Shown: positions 10,020 to 23,254 of the stretch, piece after piece
How positions within the stretch are numbered: position 1 is the stretch's first letter
How the letters are laid out: every line of letters begins with the position of its first letter
Source: Gymnopilus junonius
Lineage: Eukaryota > Basidiomycota > Agaricomycetes > Agaricales > Galerinaceae
Reading direction: 5' to 3'
Assembly (NCBI GenBank): GCA_015501075.1
Contig: JADNYJ010000124.1
Span: forward strand, 1-64,000
Length of the DNA stretch: 64,000 bases
Translations under genes and position numbers: made by a program
The notes under the pieces: model-generated
What the model saw: only the letters and a program-made list of their open reading frames with translations
The model's database searches: none
Told to the model about the DNA's origin: nothing

Positions 10020-13000
10020 CTCTGGTATTGACTCTACGACCCGTCTATTTCTGGATTATGATGTTTTGATGGCTTGGGTGGCCAAATTAAGAATTAAGCT
10101 TGGTCGGGCGTCGGGCAGAGGCTAACCTGAGTACTGACTTGAAGGCTCTAAGAAGTTATGTTTCGGCACAGCTAGTCTCCGACAATTTGGTCAAGCTGTA
10201 ACGAATTCTAAACTGGGACACTGGGGACATTGTGGGAAAACAGTAGCCAAATACGCTGGCGCCTGTTTTTGACGATGGCGTAATCTCTTTCCGGTATGAA
10301 GGACCGTGCGATATGTCGAAACAAAATCCCACTGTAGATAACTCCTGTAAGTATGCGCACTTAATGGACACATCCGAGAGCACCCTACTTTACTCCGTAT
10401 ACAAGTTCAGCCTTGCCGTTTCGTGGACGTCGTTCCGAAAAGTTTCCCACAGTTTTTAGCTTCAGCTAACATCCCCAATGTGTCTAAAAGAGCAAATATT
10501 GACATCAGTGCGTCACTTATAGTCCAAGTGTTTAGATGTTTTGTACAACTTTTTGAATTGAGAGCCCCAAATTCTTTGCACTCAAAATGGAGACGACTAA
10601 TATTGGAGCGTATTCTTTCCGCTCATAGGACATAGAGAATCCAGCGGGAACGGCGTTAGAAAACATATCGATCCCATTGGTGATAGTCCTATTATGGATT
10701 GTGTCTATTCTATCTGTTAGTTCTGATCATCTCACGAGACCTTCCTCAAAAAAAGGTGTTTCAGTCTTTTGGTATCCCACAACATTTAGAAAAGGGTGAT
10801 CTGCATTGAACACGCTCCTTCTTCGAAGATTTTTCGCTCTCAGACTACTCTTTAGATCACTGAAAATTGTTTCTTGGCAGTCGGAACCGTTAGGTCTAGA
10901 CCGACAAATGGAGCGTAGCAAACGAGACATCTATCGGTTTACCCGGTGTATGATCTCTGACATGGGATGACTGGTAATTGGAATGACCAACATCCGATTG
11001 GAGATCCTCATTTATCGCTTGCTCTATGTGGCGTGTACTCAGAATGTGCTCCTGGGAAACGACGTTGTACTTGAAGATCCCGGCGAGTATTGTGATTTAG
11101 AATAAGACCATTTGTCGAAGAATAGTCAAAGTGCGCATGCGATTGTCGGTGAATATGGCTCTGAGAAAAGACATCAGATCCTCTTACTATCTCTGCCTAG
11201 ACCTACCGGGGCTCTTATCACTCAATTGAATGGAGGTGCCAACATCGAGTCACAACAATCGCTGTCCGTTTCCAGTTTAAATCAAGCTCAAAAAGCGTTG
11301 ACACCGGCTTGAATGTAGGTCGGTTTATTAAAATTTAGGAAATTGTGGTGTGTCAAAACGACTAAGTCGTACGCTTAAAAGAATCTATAACAACTCATAG
11401 TTTATTATCGAAAGTACTTTAACGCAGGAGGACGTCGATGGTTATGCCCAATTGGGATATAAAAATGGCAGAAATGATCCATCAAACCCGAGGTATTAGT
11501 TAATTCCAAGGCGCTTCTGGGTTCGGCTTGGGCCTACCGAGGAACGTACCTGAAGGCGGGGAATTTGCCTGAACGTCTTCAATCAAAGAGTTTTGGGGTG
11601 ATTCGGTCAGAGAATATTCCCAGCATCATAGCAATTTCTTGACAACTTCAGAGAGCGATAGGTCTATGGGCATGTGGTACAATCTGCAGGCACTAACAAA
11701 TACTTACTCTGCTCAGCGTTACTCTTCAGTCTTACGTTCTTTGACGGGGACGTTTGGATTCTCAACAAAGTTGAGATCCTAAATTAATTACCTGATATTT
11801 TTATACACAATTTCTGTTTCCACACGTATTGAGGTCGTTCGGCATTTAATTTGAAGTTTCCTGTCTCCTCAAATTCTTTTTTGGTAATTTCTACGTTCTA
11901 ATTTTCGACCGCTTGTAAGCGAATGTCATAAATAATTAAGGAGTGCGTAATTCAGGACATATAGATATTTATGTAGTCCAAATTGTTTCCAGCTGTCGCC
12001 GTTGCCTTGAGGTCCTCATTGCAGCTCCAAGCGGCCGGCCCGGGTTTTGAGATGCTGCCACGATTCCTAAAAGATCAAGAGCAGGTCGGAACCTTAGATA
12101 TGATCTGCTCGTAGTATTTCATATAACTGTCCACAAGGAATCCAATTTGGCAGGGAGAAGTGTTGAGCATCCGAGTTGTCGCTGCCCAGCCATCCTTTCT
12201 TGGTTTTCTCGGATTCCTCGGACCGGATACAAATTTACCCGATGCCGCCGCCCACGGTCTCCACCAAACCACCACCTCGTTTTACTCTAGTTCGTCCTTT
12301 AGTGCTATCCCAGCGACCTTAGGTCTTCTGTGGTCCACTTCTTGCATCTCTTTCGTCTGTAGAGGTAAGTCAATCTTGTTTCATCTATCAGAAGGCGTGA
12401 TAGTCACTGCTAGGTCCCAGACGTTTGGCTAAGCGATCTATGGTATTATTACAATGCATGCAGACTCCAACATTCGATGCGACTGTAGTTCTCTTGTTTC
12501 GTATCGATTGGGGAAGAAGTCGGGAAGTATAGGAAATAGGGCCATATTTCCTGGGTCATGGGGTTCCCGAGTTCCTCGCTGTGGTCGCCAATCAGTAACG
12601 TAAACAGACTCGAGGCATTGAAGTCGACGACTGACGCCTACCATCAATGTCACTTGGGGTCGATTCCAAGCATCCTGGCAGGTTGGAGAAGATGGTACGT
12701 CTCATATTTGTGTGATTTTCTTTCCATACAAGACTCTTACCTCCGGTCGGGCCCCTTATAGCTACAGCGTGATCGTCACGCCATGTAGGCTGAATCGCCT
12801 CTTGTACACGCCTCCATTACCATTACCGAGGGTCTCTTTCCCGACTTCTAACGATGCATAACACATTTGATGCGGCTCCGCGTCGGCCTCCACCGACGCT
12901 GTTTCATGATCGAGTCACTTTCGACTACGGGTTGATGTCGCCGTAGGAATCCGGATTGTTAATGGAAGACATTACTTCCATTCAGCCTGGTAGGCTGTGC

Positions 13001-14958
13001 TTCGCCTGAATTGTGTAAATATTTCAATGATCCCTCTAACTATATTTGTCGCTTACCTCAGGTATAGGACTTAAGATTAAAAACTTTACTGTCCTGTCGA
13101 GGTCGAGTTGGGCATTGGAGGGTACTTCACTCTTATCTTAATCGGTAGGAATTTCCTTCGCGTGCGTATTTACTGTTCCATTACCTTCTGATTGCCCGTC
13201 TCCAAATTCCTTCTTGCCTTGGTCAGGTGTCGATAAATTCGAATGACCCTTGTCGACGAATTTGGTGTCATAAGAGGTTTAGTACTTTGTGGCTCTTCTC
13301 TATTCCGTTCAGTATCTTATATCATGTATATATCCTTTTGTTCAGGCTACTTTGATGCTCGGATTTATTAAAAGTCATTGCATTTCTATCAGAGCACTGT
13401 GGGGGATATGTTTCATGTAGGTGGGGATTGAAATGACGTCTTCACTGATTTTAGATGTGATCTTTATCGTGCCATCTCAGCCACCTTTTTTTACGCGGCT
13501 TAGCCCTTTTCCAAGGCAATGTCTTATCGCTAACAATGTGATCTATGTGTACGTTTTGAAAGGAGACGTTGCGTACCTCTGTCAATGTCTTCTCCAAGTT
13601 ACGACCACAGGTCCTGTTCAGAAAATTTCTGGATTCGCTATTTACATGGACGCATGGAGGTTAGGTCTACCGTCGGCTTCTCTACTTTTATTTTTCCCCC
13701 TGGGGTATGCGTTTGCTCACTGGGGATTGCTTACGAATTCATATCTGTTCTACGCACTTTAACTCTAAGAATTCTTTTTCTCGTATCTGCCCCGTATATT
13801 GCATAGGAAAGGAGAGATTTATCAACGGGGAGGTTTTAATGTTGGGACGACTGTTCCGTTATTAGAAAAACTTGCGGTTGGTACAATGCTAACTGTAAAG
13901 TGTTAGTAATGTTATTGGCGATTCGTCCTCAGCTGAGTCAGGCGCATTTTCTTGTAAAAGATTGTGCGTACGTTTTAGTCATGTCTATATTACAACTCAT
14001 AATTCATTTGTGCTTTTCAAGCCATTTTCTTGCCAATGCGTCTTCTTTTGATTATTAACTTTCAAACCCTTATCAATCAATATGATTACTAACTAACTCG
14101 TCGACTGAACTTGTGGGTATCTCTTCCGGCATTACGCTTGACTCCCTACTACAATTACCAGGGTAAAAAATATTATGCTAGGGTAGGCGGTGTTGTACTA
14201 GCAGAGAGTGCGGCATACACGGATAGATGCTCCAGAGGTGTGGTTTGACGATTGAGGAGGGAAGTCCGTTGTACGCCTTTTGTGCCCGTTGTCGGTATAT
14301 ACTTACTAATCTCTAGTCCCCTCCGTGAATGTTGGACTGATATATCTAGCATTTAGATATCAAATAACCGAACAGCGCCTTTTGGTCTAAGAGAAACTGT
14401 TGATGGGTACGGCCATCCAAGGGTACGGATGCAGTGTAATGGATATAGTATTATTATGACTCAGGGTTGTGGCCGGAGCTTAAGCTCGGAAGAGGAATTA
14501 ATAGAGGAGTTGAGGAAAGAGATGCGGAATAGATTTCTGGTATGTATGTATGATTGTTAAATTGCTACGCTAAATAACGCGGTCCCCGCCTGAAGTTTTA
14601 TCTTGAATAAAACCGAGTTTACTAAGCTACGGGTCTATAGGTATGTATGGTTTGATCGTGAGGAATGCAAAGGGAACTTCAAAAACGCCAAGCACGCATT
14701 CGGATATACATAACCCGTCCACACAACAATATAGCCAAATGATCCAAAGTCGTCGTCCACAGCTGCTTTTTTTTTGATCCATTTGACCCTTTTTTCTTTC
14801 ATTTCATCATTTTAAGATTGGACCTGCTCTTTTTGGAGGGAACGGAGCCCTCAGGCCGGGGTCTTGTTTATATAACCGGAGAGCGACGACAAACCTTTTA
14901 CTGAAGTATCAAGTTGATGGACGTGTATATATGTATATATGTGATTCACGTCTTGCTC
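10020..14958. other. Long gap without recognisable genes
   Basis: No frame above 113 codons and no recognised motif on either strand. Base composition is AT-rich with many stops. It may be decayed repeat DNA, but I could not place it in a family. Confidence 0.45.
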
Positions 14959-15604
14959 ACACTGCTGGCAACAGGTTATTTAAGTAGACTAAAAATGATT
15001 AAAAAAATAAATTAAACATGTTTACATGTTTTCGACCATTTTTCGAGTTCTTGAATCTATTAAAAATGATATATTTTAATTCTGAAAAAAATATAATACA
15101 GATTCTACCTGTATTACAAAGTTCTTAGCCCCACGGAATCTAAAGTTTATGTCGTGTTTTTGTATAGACAAAAGCTTTTGTTAAATTTCACATTCACAAT
15201 TTCTTTTGTTGTCTCGTAAATGATAAATTTAGCAAGAATTTTTGTTGTTGGATAAACAAAAAGAACAATGTTTCGCACCCAAACTGAATTCAAAATATTT
15301 TTACCTTATTTTAAAGGGACCAAAACTTGTCTTAAATACTACAATTGACAACGAGAACAATAAAACAATAAACTCTACCTTTCTGTCACCATTTTTGATC
15401 CAAAAAATTTAGCACAAGTATTGCATTTAATAGGCCTATAAATATGCTAAAAATGAAGTGTTTGACAAAAGAATTTCTGTACCAGCAATTGTTGAGTTGA
15501 AAATAGATTTTATGTGACAGAAAAGCAGACCAAGAGCATAAACATGTTTAATTTATTTTCTTAATCATTTTTGGTCAACTTAAATAACCTGTTGCCAGCA
15601 GTGT
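14959..15604. mobile_element. 646 bp non-autonomous DNA transposon (MITE-like) with 66 bp terminal inverted repeats
   Basis: The ends 14959-15024 and 15539-15604 are inverted copies matching at 63 of 66 bases and starting ACACTGCTGGCAACAGG. The interior is AT-rich and has no coding capacity. The 8 bp flanks (14951-14958 and 15605-15612) agree at only five positions (shared TGCTC), so a target duplication is not proven. This fits a MITE, possibly hAT-related. Confidence 0.75.
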
Positions 15605-16039
15605 CAGTGCTCATATGTTCATGATCACCGGCGCACACCTGTAACATCCACAAACGTCGAAGCTTGACTCTGTTTCTTGTGGAAAGCGTTCTACCTGTCC
15701 GAGTTTTCCTTTGACATTCCATTCATAGTCGAACTCGCTGTAGTTGATCCTGTTGTAACTTCAGCATAAGTCCAGCATTTTCTCGCCTGATCATGTTTGT
15801 TCGTTTGAAGTAAATCCTTTCATACTAATTACTGTTGTTACCAATGGAAAATACGTAGGGCGCTGAACAACAGAGATCTTGTCTGTCTTTCTCTCTCTTT
15901 GCAGATCTGGTGCTAAGAAAATTTGCTGCTAAGTTCCCAGAAAATTAGATTGTAAAACCCGCCTTTTAAGCTCTATTACGAGGAGATTATATCAATTATT
16001 CGCCAAACTCCCTCATCCCTTCCCTCGCGCCCTCCTTTG
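15605..16039. other. Gap with nothing recognised
   Basis: No coding frame or repeat identified between the TIR element and the inverted repeat. Confidence 0.35.
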
Positions 16040-16530
16040 AGCAGGCCGTGGAGAAGGCCGTTCTGCCTCGGATCTGGGGAGCTGGTGCTCGGAGACGCGT
16101 CGAGCAGGCCGTGCGGATAGCGTCGCACGTAGTGGCAAGAGGCAAGCTTGGAATTGTATTCAGAGTGTGGGACGCGCTGGCACACAGAACGTCCACAGCC
16201 GCTGATGGGATATAATCTAATCTAATCCACTACTTGCCAGATGGCACTGCCACAGCGGGTGCTGCAAGGGATGTTATGAACTCGAAGAGGACGTTGACCA
16301 CCGAGGGCTATTAGTACACGGTGTGACAGTGAGATCGGGCTCCTCGGACAGTGTCACAGATAGCTAGTTAGATTAGATTAGATTGCATCAGCGGCTGTGC
16401 ATGTTCTGTATGCCAGCGCGTCGTCCACTCGGAATATCATCAACCTTGCCCGCAACGCTACACTGCGTGGCTGCTCGACGCGTCTCCGAGCTCCAGCTTA
16501 CCAGGTCCGAGGCAGAACGGCCTGCCCCAA
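16040..16530. repeat. Large imperfect inverted repeat (foldback)
   Basis: The segment 16040-16232 reappears in reverse complement at about 16368-16530 with clear similarity, including shared GACGCGTCTCCGAGC and GCAGAACGGCCT stretches and GATTAGATTAGATT at the inner edges. The spacer is about 135 bp and contains its own small TGTGACA/TGTCACA hairpin. Short mirrored frames on both strands come from this symmetry and are not genes. Origin unknown: a foldback element or two inverted gene fragments. Confidence 0.6.
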
Positions 16531-16539
16531 CGGGTGTAC

Positions 16540-19500
16540 AGGACTACAACTTGAAACAAACCCTAGAGCGGCTCTGTGTTTCTGTCCCTCTAGAAATAAA
16601 TTCAGAATGCGATGGAGGGTCGTATGGGCGCGTTCTTTGAGACCCTTGAGGCACATCTTCCTATGGACAGCTGCGTGTTGATGTGCTGGGAGAAAACCTG
16701 ATATTGCTTTCGCTCTGGATTCTTATGGAAGGCCATCCCGCTCAACCTTCGCGCTTTTTTCTCCCTTACCGAGAACACCCTCCGCCGACCCACATATGAC
16801 CGTAATCAAAGTGTGTTGTGATTCTGAGAAACTTTTCTCCTCGAAGCGTGGAAGAGCAACAAATTCAGGAGGGCGATATCGAAAAAAGGCCTAGATATAG
16901 ATATTAGACGTCGACTATGTTATTTATTAGACCACGCTGAGCTCAAGTGATTCGGGATATCTGCCAGTGAGAGTCTAGGAGTTTAAGTGGTTGGATTGTA
17001 AGTAGGTATTCTCAGGATCAGGGGACATTGGCATTCATGATTTGAATTATTTGAGTGATGATATATACCACATAAATGTAGCGGTAGAGGAAGTCGTTGA
17101 TTTTGACAGAACGTTATGGTGATATGTGGAGAGCTGGAGCAAAGCTGGAGGCCGATTGAAATTTGATGGCTCGATTCCAGTTCAGGCACTATTTCATTCC
17201 GAATGGGTAGCCAAACAGACTCTTACAAACCTTACACTTCTATGTAGTACATTTCCTCATATCTCTTTGTCCACGTCGAGCACTGCAGTCACGAAGATGG
17301 CGCAATAGGCCCTCCAGCAAGGTATACCTCTTTGACCAATAACAATGAGAAAGTGCGTTACGCGTTTTTTCTTTCTTGTTCTGTCATGGCTATGTACTGA
17401 CGTTCTTCCACAGTCTGTAGGCTCTTATGTCCTAGCCTCTTCGACCACGAGTGTGGATACCAGTAACTAGAAGGATTTAATACGCCGATGCCCCTGATTC
17501 CGTGTCGATGAGCAGCGAACTCACTGATCATGACTTGGTACGGTTAGGTGGGGCGGCTATGGTACATTGGCATAGCACGGTACATCTGCTACTCAGTTAC
17601 ATACGTAGGATCCTCACTTCCTTACCTAGTGCGATTATGAAGATTTATCTTCGCCACCGCTTTGCCGCTTCCAGGAACCGGTATTCAAACCATGTACTTT
17701 GCGAGACTCTGAGGGCGCTGTACAGGCACCTGAAGAGGGGAATTGACCGAGATCAGGTCCGCCACGTAGGTACGATATTCAAGTCCCATTTTTCGACAAC
17801 CCTTCTTCTTACATTTTCCGTACCGCAGGTTTTTCTTCCTGTTATTAGAGAGAGCCCAGCCATGTACGATTAATTCCTTTTGTTATTCGACGTTTCTTTG
17901 GGTCTATGGCTACTGACAATCGGCTCCGACCGGCTCCAACCAGCGGAAGATTGGAGGTCTGAGAATTGTTCAGTTGTTCACAGACATCGAATTGAATTTT
18001 GAAGGAGGCAATCGTCCCCCTGGGGCCCTGGCGGAGTGGCCTTCTGTCTGATGGGTCACCGACTGTTTGGCTGCTCACTTTCATTGGGCTGTCGGTCCGT
18101 AGTAAGCTTTGCCGGAGTCGCTCTAATTGAATTAATTCACTGCTACACACTCTACTCCACTCTTTGCTCCATGCTCTATCCAGCTCATACCCGTTGAGTT
18201 GTCGGTCGTCTCATGACTTCACATTGGACCAGACGGTCATTTTTAAACCCAGCTTTCATTAATCTCGTACCTGGTACCTAATGGTATTGTATAACATCAT
18301 GTACACCATTTCGAGTACTCCTACTACTTGAATCCCATTGATTGCCGGTGATGCACAGTACTGAAGATGTAGGATTACTTTACTTGTACATCTCACGGAC
18401 CCACTCTAGATTGTCGGACCCGGTGCGTACCTCGTTTGCTCTTTTCCTTTATATACATGTAGGCAGAGTATATATATTTTCGTGTCAATAAACTGTAGAG
18501 TGATGGTACCTGCTTACTTGTGGTGGTATCCACTGAGATTCAGAAGGAGCCTGAGAATGTCGATGTTACTCGAGGTCTGAAGTTGGCGATGCAAGTTGTA
18601 CAATTAGCGCTTTAGGTTTAGACCCAATCAGAGGGAATCGTCTTCAGTATTGTTTGATTCATAATTCCTCATCCAACTAATGGATTGGACAATATCTTAA
18701 TACACTGGCAGAGACTCAATGAAAGGCTACGACGACAGCAGCTAACGCGACCCCCCACTTGAAATTTGAAGTTGAAAATTGGAGATATTCCCGAACATTA
18801 TTACCTTTACTCCAAGAGCCGTAGTGGACAGAAACATGGCGACTGCAGGCTCTTGCATAATTTCTTGTATGATATGGACGGGAGGAAGGCAATGTTGAAT
18901 GGAGTCAGAAAGAAAACAAAAAAGAAGGAAGGAATCAATTTGAATTTGAATTTGAAAATTGAATACATATCACGTGTTACGTATGCTTGTCGCCACCCGA
19001 TTCCGATTCCTCCTCTTTCCTCTCTTTCCTTCTGCTGTGGTCTATGTCACTTCCCGAACTGCGTTTATTTACTCTGGGAGGACGCTCTCAACCTCTAGCG
19101 TAAGTCTCTCTCATTGTTTCCATTCCCTGGCTCAATATAATCGCGTACTTGCTCACATTCACCCATCCCAGCTGCAGCAGGTAATGCCCGTGAACGACGA
19201 CGGTGCGACGTGAATGTCTTGAACTCATCGACTCCTCGACTTCATGATATGTTACCCCTCCGAGCCTCCGACTCAGATTGGTACTTTGAACTTTCGATGG
19301 ACGCAATAGAGTTGGGAGGTATAGGAAGGAAGGAAGGAAGGAAGGAAGGAGGGGATGGAAGTTCGTGGTTCCTCTGTCCTGTCCAATTTCAAGGATGTGG
19401 GACTTACCTTCTCTCTCGCTCTAGACGTTTATCGATGCTCAACACCATGAAGCTCTGACGCCCCTACGCCGATGGTCACCGTGTCTTTTTTTACAGTTGC

Positions 19501-19740
19501 GTTTCGATTGTCAGTTGACTGGGGGATTAACGCATATGGTACACTTTCATACCACATGCTCTTGGTCAAGATCCTCACACCACCTCCCGTTTCTTCCCTA
19601 CCTAACGCGATCTTCACAAACTTTGGGACTTTAAATTCTGCAATTAAATGGACGACGAACTGCATGCATTAAAACTAATTCACGAATTACATGGGCGATT
19701 CCTGGACTTCTTGCATAGATTGCGCGGCCTTCAACGCGCC
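16540..19740. other. Gap without recognisable genes; includes a GGAA microsatellite
   Basis: Frames such as 17502-17873 (123 codons) and 18766-19098 show no recognised motif. A short (GGAA)n-type run lies near 19322-19350. Nothing else is supportable. Confidence 0.4.
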
Positions 19741-19751
19741 CTATCCACTTC

Positions 19752-21248
19752 CTATCCCCGTCCCGTCCCTGTCGTAGACTTTTCTTGAATATGGATGACG
19801 GTGGTTGTGGGTTCCAGAATAGGCGGTAGCGAAATAGGATGGTGTTCTGGAGACGTTATAGTTTCTGACCGTAGCACTGAACGATAGGCGGGTGGTAGTT
19901 CTAGCGGTCCTGTTTCCTGCTCCCGTCATTTTGTTGGTCCTCGCTGTCGACATGTATGATCACTGCCCTTTGCACAGCGTGTTGCCCTTCTTCTGTGACT
20001 CCATCGACGTTAACGTTGTGGGGCCCTCGCACTGCTTTGGTATGTTCGCGTCTCTGGGAAGAAGTTGGATGGATGGCCCCGTCTCTTCGCAGCTTCGATT
20101 CGGAGGATGCGTGGAAGTAGGAATGGACGTGCAGCCAGCTCCGAGTTCCCGATCTCCTTTAACAGCGTTATTCGTTTTTGTCTGTAGCGAAAGATTGTGT
20201 ATAGGACGATAGCTAGTAGAAGTGTGCCTACACCCACAGCCACCCGATCGATGTACCTAGATTAGTAACCCCGGGACTTCCATGTGTGAGCACCCCTGTG
20301 AGTGGTGTAGGAAAAGGTGGCAAAGTACGACTGGTCGTGTTTTGGACTATGATCTGCTCGAACCGCAGGGGCGTTGGTTCGTGGATGTCTGGAAAATTTA
20401 CTTGTAAATGATGTTGCCCGAGTGGATTCTTGGGCAGTTGGAGGATAAGCGCCTGGGTTCCGAAATAATGTGCGTCAACCTCGGTGTTCTGAATGATGAA
20501 ATTTATAGGCTCTTCGCCGTCTAGGGTATACGATGCGGCTATTTCAGAGAAAGAAGTCTCTGTATTGTTAAAGGTGCCGTAGACTCCCATTGAGTAACCT
20601 ATCAACGCCAATACGAGGAATGCGCATTCAGTACTTGATATCCCAAAGAAAGTATGATTTCGAGACAGACTTGCCCAAAAAGTCAAAATCCCAACTGTCG
20701 CCTGGAGATATAAAGGTTGTGTTTTGGATTTTGATAGAGGGTCCATCACGTATATGACGTCCTCTGTTAACATGGTTCCATTCGAGGGGTATATTGTATG
20801 CCATCGAATAAAATTTCATTTGCGATCTGAACTTGAAGGGGGAACCCACTTCGACAACTAGCTCGTGCGTCCCATCCCGTAGGTCAATCGTGGATTGGCA
20901 TATTACTTGACCACTGCTGTAAACAGTTGCATTCCGACCGTCAATAGTGCAACTTGTGATTGTCTCGGTCAGAGCAGTCGACAGAAAGGATGCTATGTAG
21001 CGGTTCCTGTGGAAGGCGAGTTATTTATTCCATGAATGCTTTTTAAAAAGAGCAGAAAGCTAACCATCAAATGTGTATGAGAAGTTTGCACTGCTCGATG
21101 AGGCGAAAGTTGCCAGATGTGCCGTATCGTACAGAGGAGAACTCGTGAATTGGGAAGCATTGGAAGCGTCGAACGTCAGCTGTTTCCATCCGCCTCCGTA
21201 TTTGATGCCGGGATCAGTGTCGTCGACGAAGATTTGGACAGACATCAT
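19752..21248 (-). pseudogene. Decayed copy of a single-pass membrane protein with PPxY tail
   Basis: This is a paralogue of the interrupted gene at 30025-37381. Exon 1 (21065-21248) gives IFVDDTDPGIKYGGGWKQ and a beta-rich ectodomain start (SPLYDTAHLA). An intron at 21007-21064 follows. The middle contains CTIDG and DGTHELVVEV. A transmembrane segment (VAVGVGTLLLAIVLYTIF) precedes FLLPRILRIEAAKRR and a tail with HVDSEDQ and LPPAYRSV. Exon 2 does not join exon 1 in frame. One intron would use a GC donor (GCAAGT), and frame breaks lie near 20260 and 20080. Stop at 19752-19754. TATAAAAG lies at 21301-21308. I infer a pseudogene; sequencing indels are the alternative. Confidence 0.7.
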
Positions 21249-21300
21249 AAGTTGCTAGAATGAGGCAGCGAGAACTAGAGACATCGAATTGACCTCGAAG

Positions 21301-21308
21301 CTTTTATA
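21301..21308 (-). promoter_or_regulatory. TATA box of the 19752-21248 membrane-protein copy
   Basis: TATAAAAG on the minus strand about 55 bp upstream of the ATG at 21248. Confidence 0.5.
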
Positions 21309-21319
21309 ACCCGCGTGCA

Positions 21320-22688
21320 GGGTTACGTCTGGCAGATCTTGTTTTATCAGTGGTTGCATACGGGCTAAAGAAAGGCATCATTTTTACTTTTTATATAGGT
21401 AGCAGACATCAGAAGCACAGGCTCACAGCACAAGTGTGTGTGTCATAGACGGATGTTCCGTCATAGGAGTTCGATTATTGAGTTCAGCGCCCATATTTGG
21501 CTGTTTAGGGATATGATATGTTTTTTACAATTCTAATAACTTACATAAAACAATACGCTCGCTGTACACCAGGGAAATGACTTCCTGAAGCGGGAAAACT
21601 CAAAATTAAGACGTCAATCAAAGCGATCATCATTGCAATAGAAGTCTTGAAAATAGATTGAGATGGGTTCGAAAGCCGCATAACCCGTGCTAGGTTTTAA
21701 ATAAAGGTACTGCAGAACTCCCGTCATCCACCAAAGTTCGAGAATAATATTTAAAATTCATACAGCCCCAGGACGTCCAGGACGAACGTGCTTCTGTATC
21801 AGTAAGAGAAAGCACTGAGGCTGTAAGGGAAATGCTCGAACTTTCAAGAGAGACATTTCATCAGCAACTGAGATGAAGGAGGCTTCCTGAGCTGCGGTGT
21901 CCCAAGAAACGATCAGATGGTGGATGATCGACGTTCGATGACATTGGAGTCGTTTGATTTAGCATCTGAACAAGTAGTGAGATAATATCAGGGCGGTTCC
22001 ATCAGGAAGCTTAGAAGACAAGGAAGGAGGCGTGTGCGCTCCATGAATCAATACCAGGAATTGAATAACCCACACGTTCCTCTCCCCTGGAGCAAAACAG
22101 AGGGGAGGATGCATCTAACTGTTGTTCTACGTTTCCAAGGTTATTTACAGAAATAGTGGGTGACAAAAAAAAGGCCATGAAGTAAATATGTCGAGGAGCG
22201 CCTCGTTAGTGACCTCGCTATGTAGTTAGTATGCTCAGTGGTACATCTTGTAAGGATCCCGAACCCCGCTGTCTTCGCCCTAGGACTGCTTCCCATTGTT
22301 GTCCGCTCGTAATACGATCTCTTACTCAAAACCAGGTACTACACGCGATCACTGGGAATAAAGTATTCATTTGGGGGGGGTATCCATGAAAATCACAAAG
22401 CACGAGAAAAGACGAGGGGTCACATCGGGTACTCAAAAAAGCGTAGGCATTGGTCATGCCCATTTTCAACCTAACAATCAATTAAAAGGCATCCGAACGT
22501 CCGACATGGCCTTGGAAGGGGTCCGCCAAAAAATTCAGACTTGGACTTACTCAGTCACGCAGTACGCCGAGAATTCAATTCCAAGTTGACAGTCGGATCG
22601 TGGCGTTCCCCAAGAGGAATGGGGTCCAGCCAATACACAGTTTGGGCCCATCCGTGCCCGGATTTTCTGCATTGTAGATGAAAAATAA
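21320..22688. other. Gap without recognisable genes
   Basis: Only short frames with no motif. A poly-G run is present near 22372-22380. Confidence 0.4.
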
Positions 22689-22726
22689 CTACCGCGTGCC
22701 GCTGGTGACGCAGCCTCGAAAGGTGT

Positions 22727-23254
22727 TCAATCTAAAAGAGTACGTTTGGACGGCAAAGGCGTTATTAGTATTTGATAGGGGTAGGGGCCGACTTGAACAT
22801 ACTCCAGATGTTGTGCTTCGGTGGTAGCGGCCGTTGCTGCTTGAGGAAGAGACGCTGTGGCGGAGAAAAGTTCCTCGGGCTTCGCTTCGTAGACGGTGCA
22901 CTTGAGCAATTTGTATACCTCGATGTCGGTGAAAGCGAAAGCTTTCGATTTAATAATCCGATCTACGCAGGTAAAGTTAGAAACAAGAGTCAGACGGTGA
23001 TGACAAACTGACCTCGCAGAGCCTTGTCGGGGTAGAGAAGCAAATAATCCACCACCGCCCCGAAACGAATTCGAATTCTTCGTACATTCAACGAGGGTGT
23101 CCTCACCGCGAGATTCGGGAACGATCGCAGCACCAGATGCGTCCGTCTCAAGGTTTGACGCGACATGGATCAAGAGGGCGTTGATGAGGATCCGACAGCC
23201 CCCTACAGACTGCAGCAAAATGAGCAGGATACAATGAGGGAAGGACGGACGCAA
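22727..23254 (-). CDS. Hypothetical protein, possibly secreted
   Basis: A 175-codon frame with a hydrophobic N-terminal stretch (HCILLILLQSVGGC) that could act as a signal peptide, then a charged middle and a C-terminal half with few repeats (VYKLLKCTVYEAKPEELF). A possible intron (donor GTCAGT near 23011, acceptor before ATCGG near 22963) would introduce a stop when spliced, so I read it unspliced. I recognise no family. A second frame at 23447-23737 on the same strand, ending DTARMFKTME, could be an upstream exon but cannot be joined with confidence. It may be spurious. Confidence 0.25.
   Translation of the reverse strand: MRPSFPHCILLILLQSVGGCRILINALLIHVASNLETDASGAAIVPESRGEDTLVECTKNSNSFRGGGGLFASLPRQGSARSVCHHRLTLVSNFTCVDRIIKSKAFAFTDIEVYKLLKCTVYEAKPEELFSATASLPQAATAATTEAQHLEYVQVGPYPYQILITPLPSKRTLLD

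Noticed and set aside
15976..16681. Mirrored short frames on both strands
   Set aside because: They arise from the inverted repeat and resemble no protein family.
19322..19350. Coding Arg/Lys/Glu-rich stretch from the GGAA run
   Set aside because: It is a simple tetranucleotide microsatellite.
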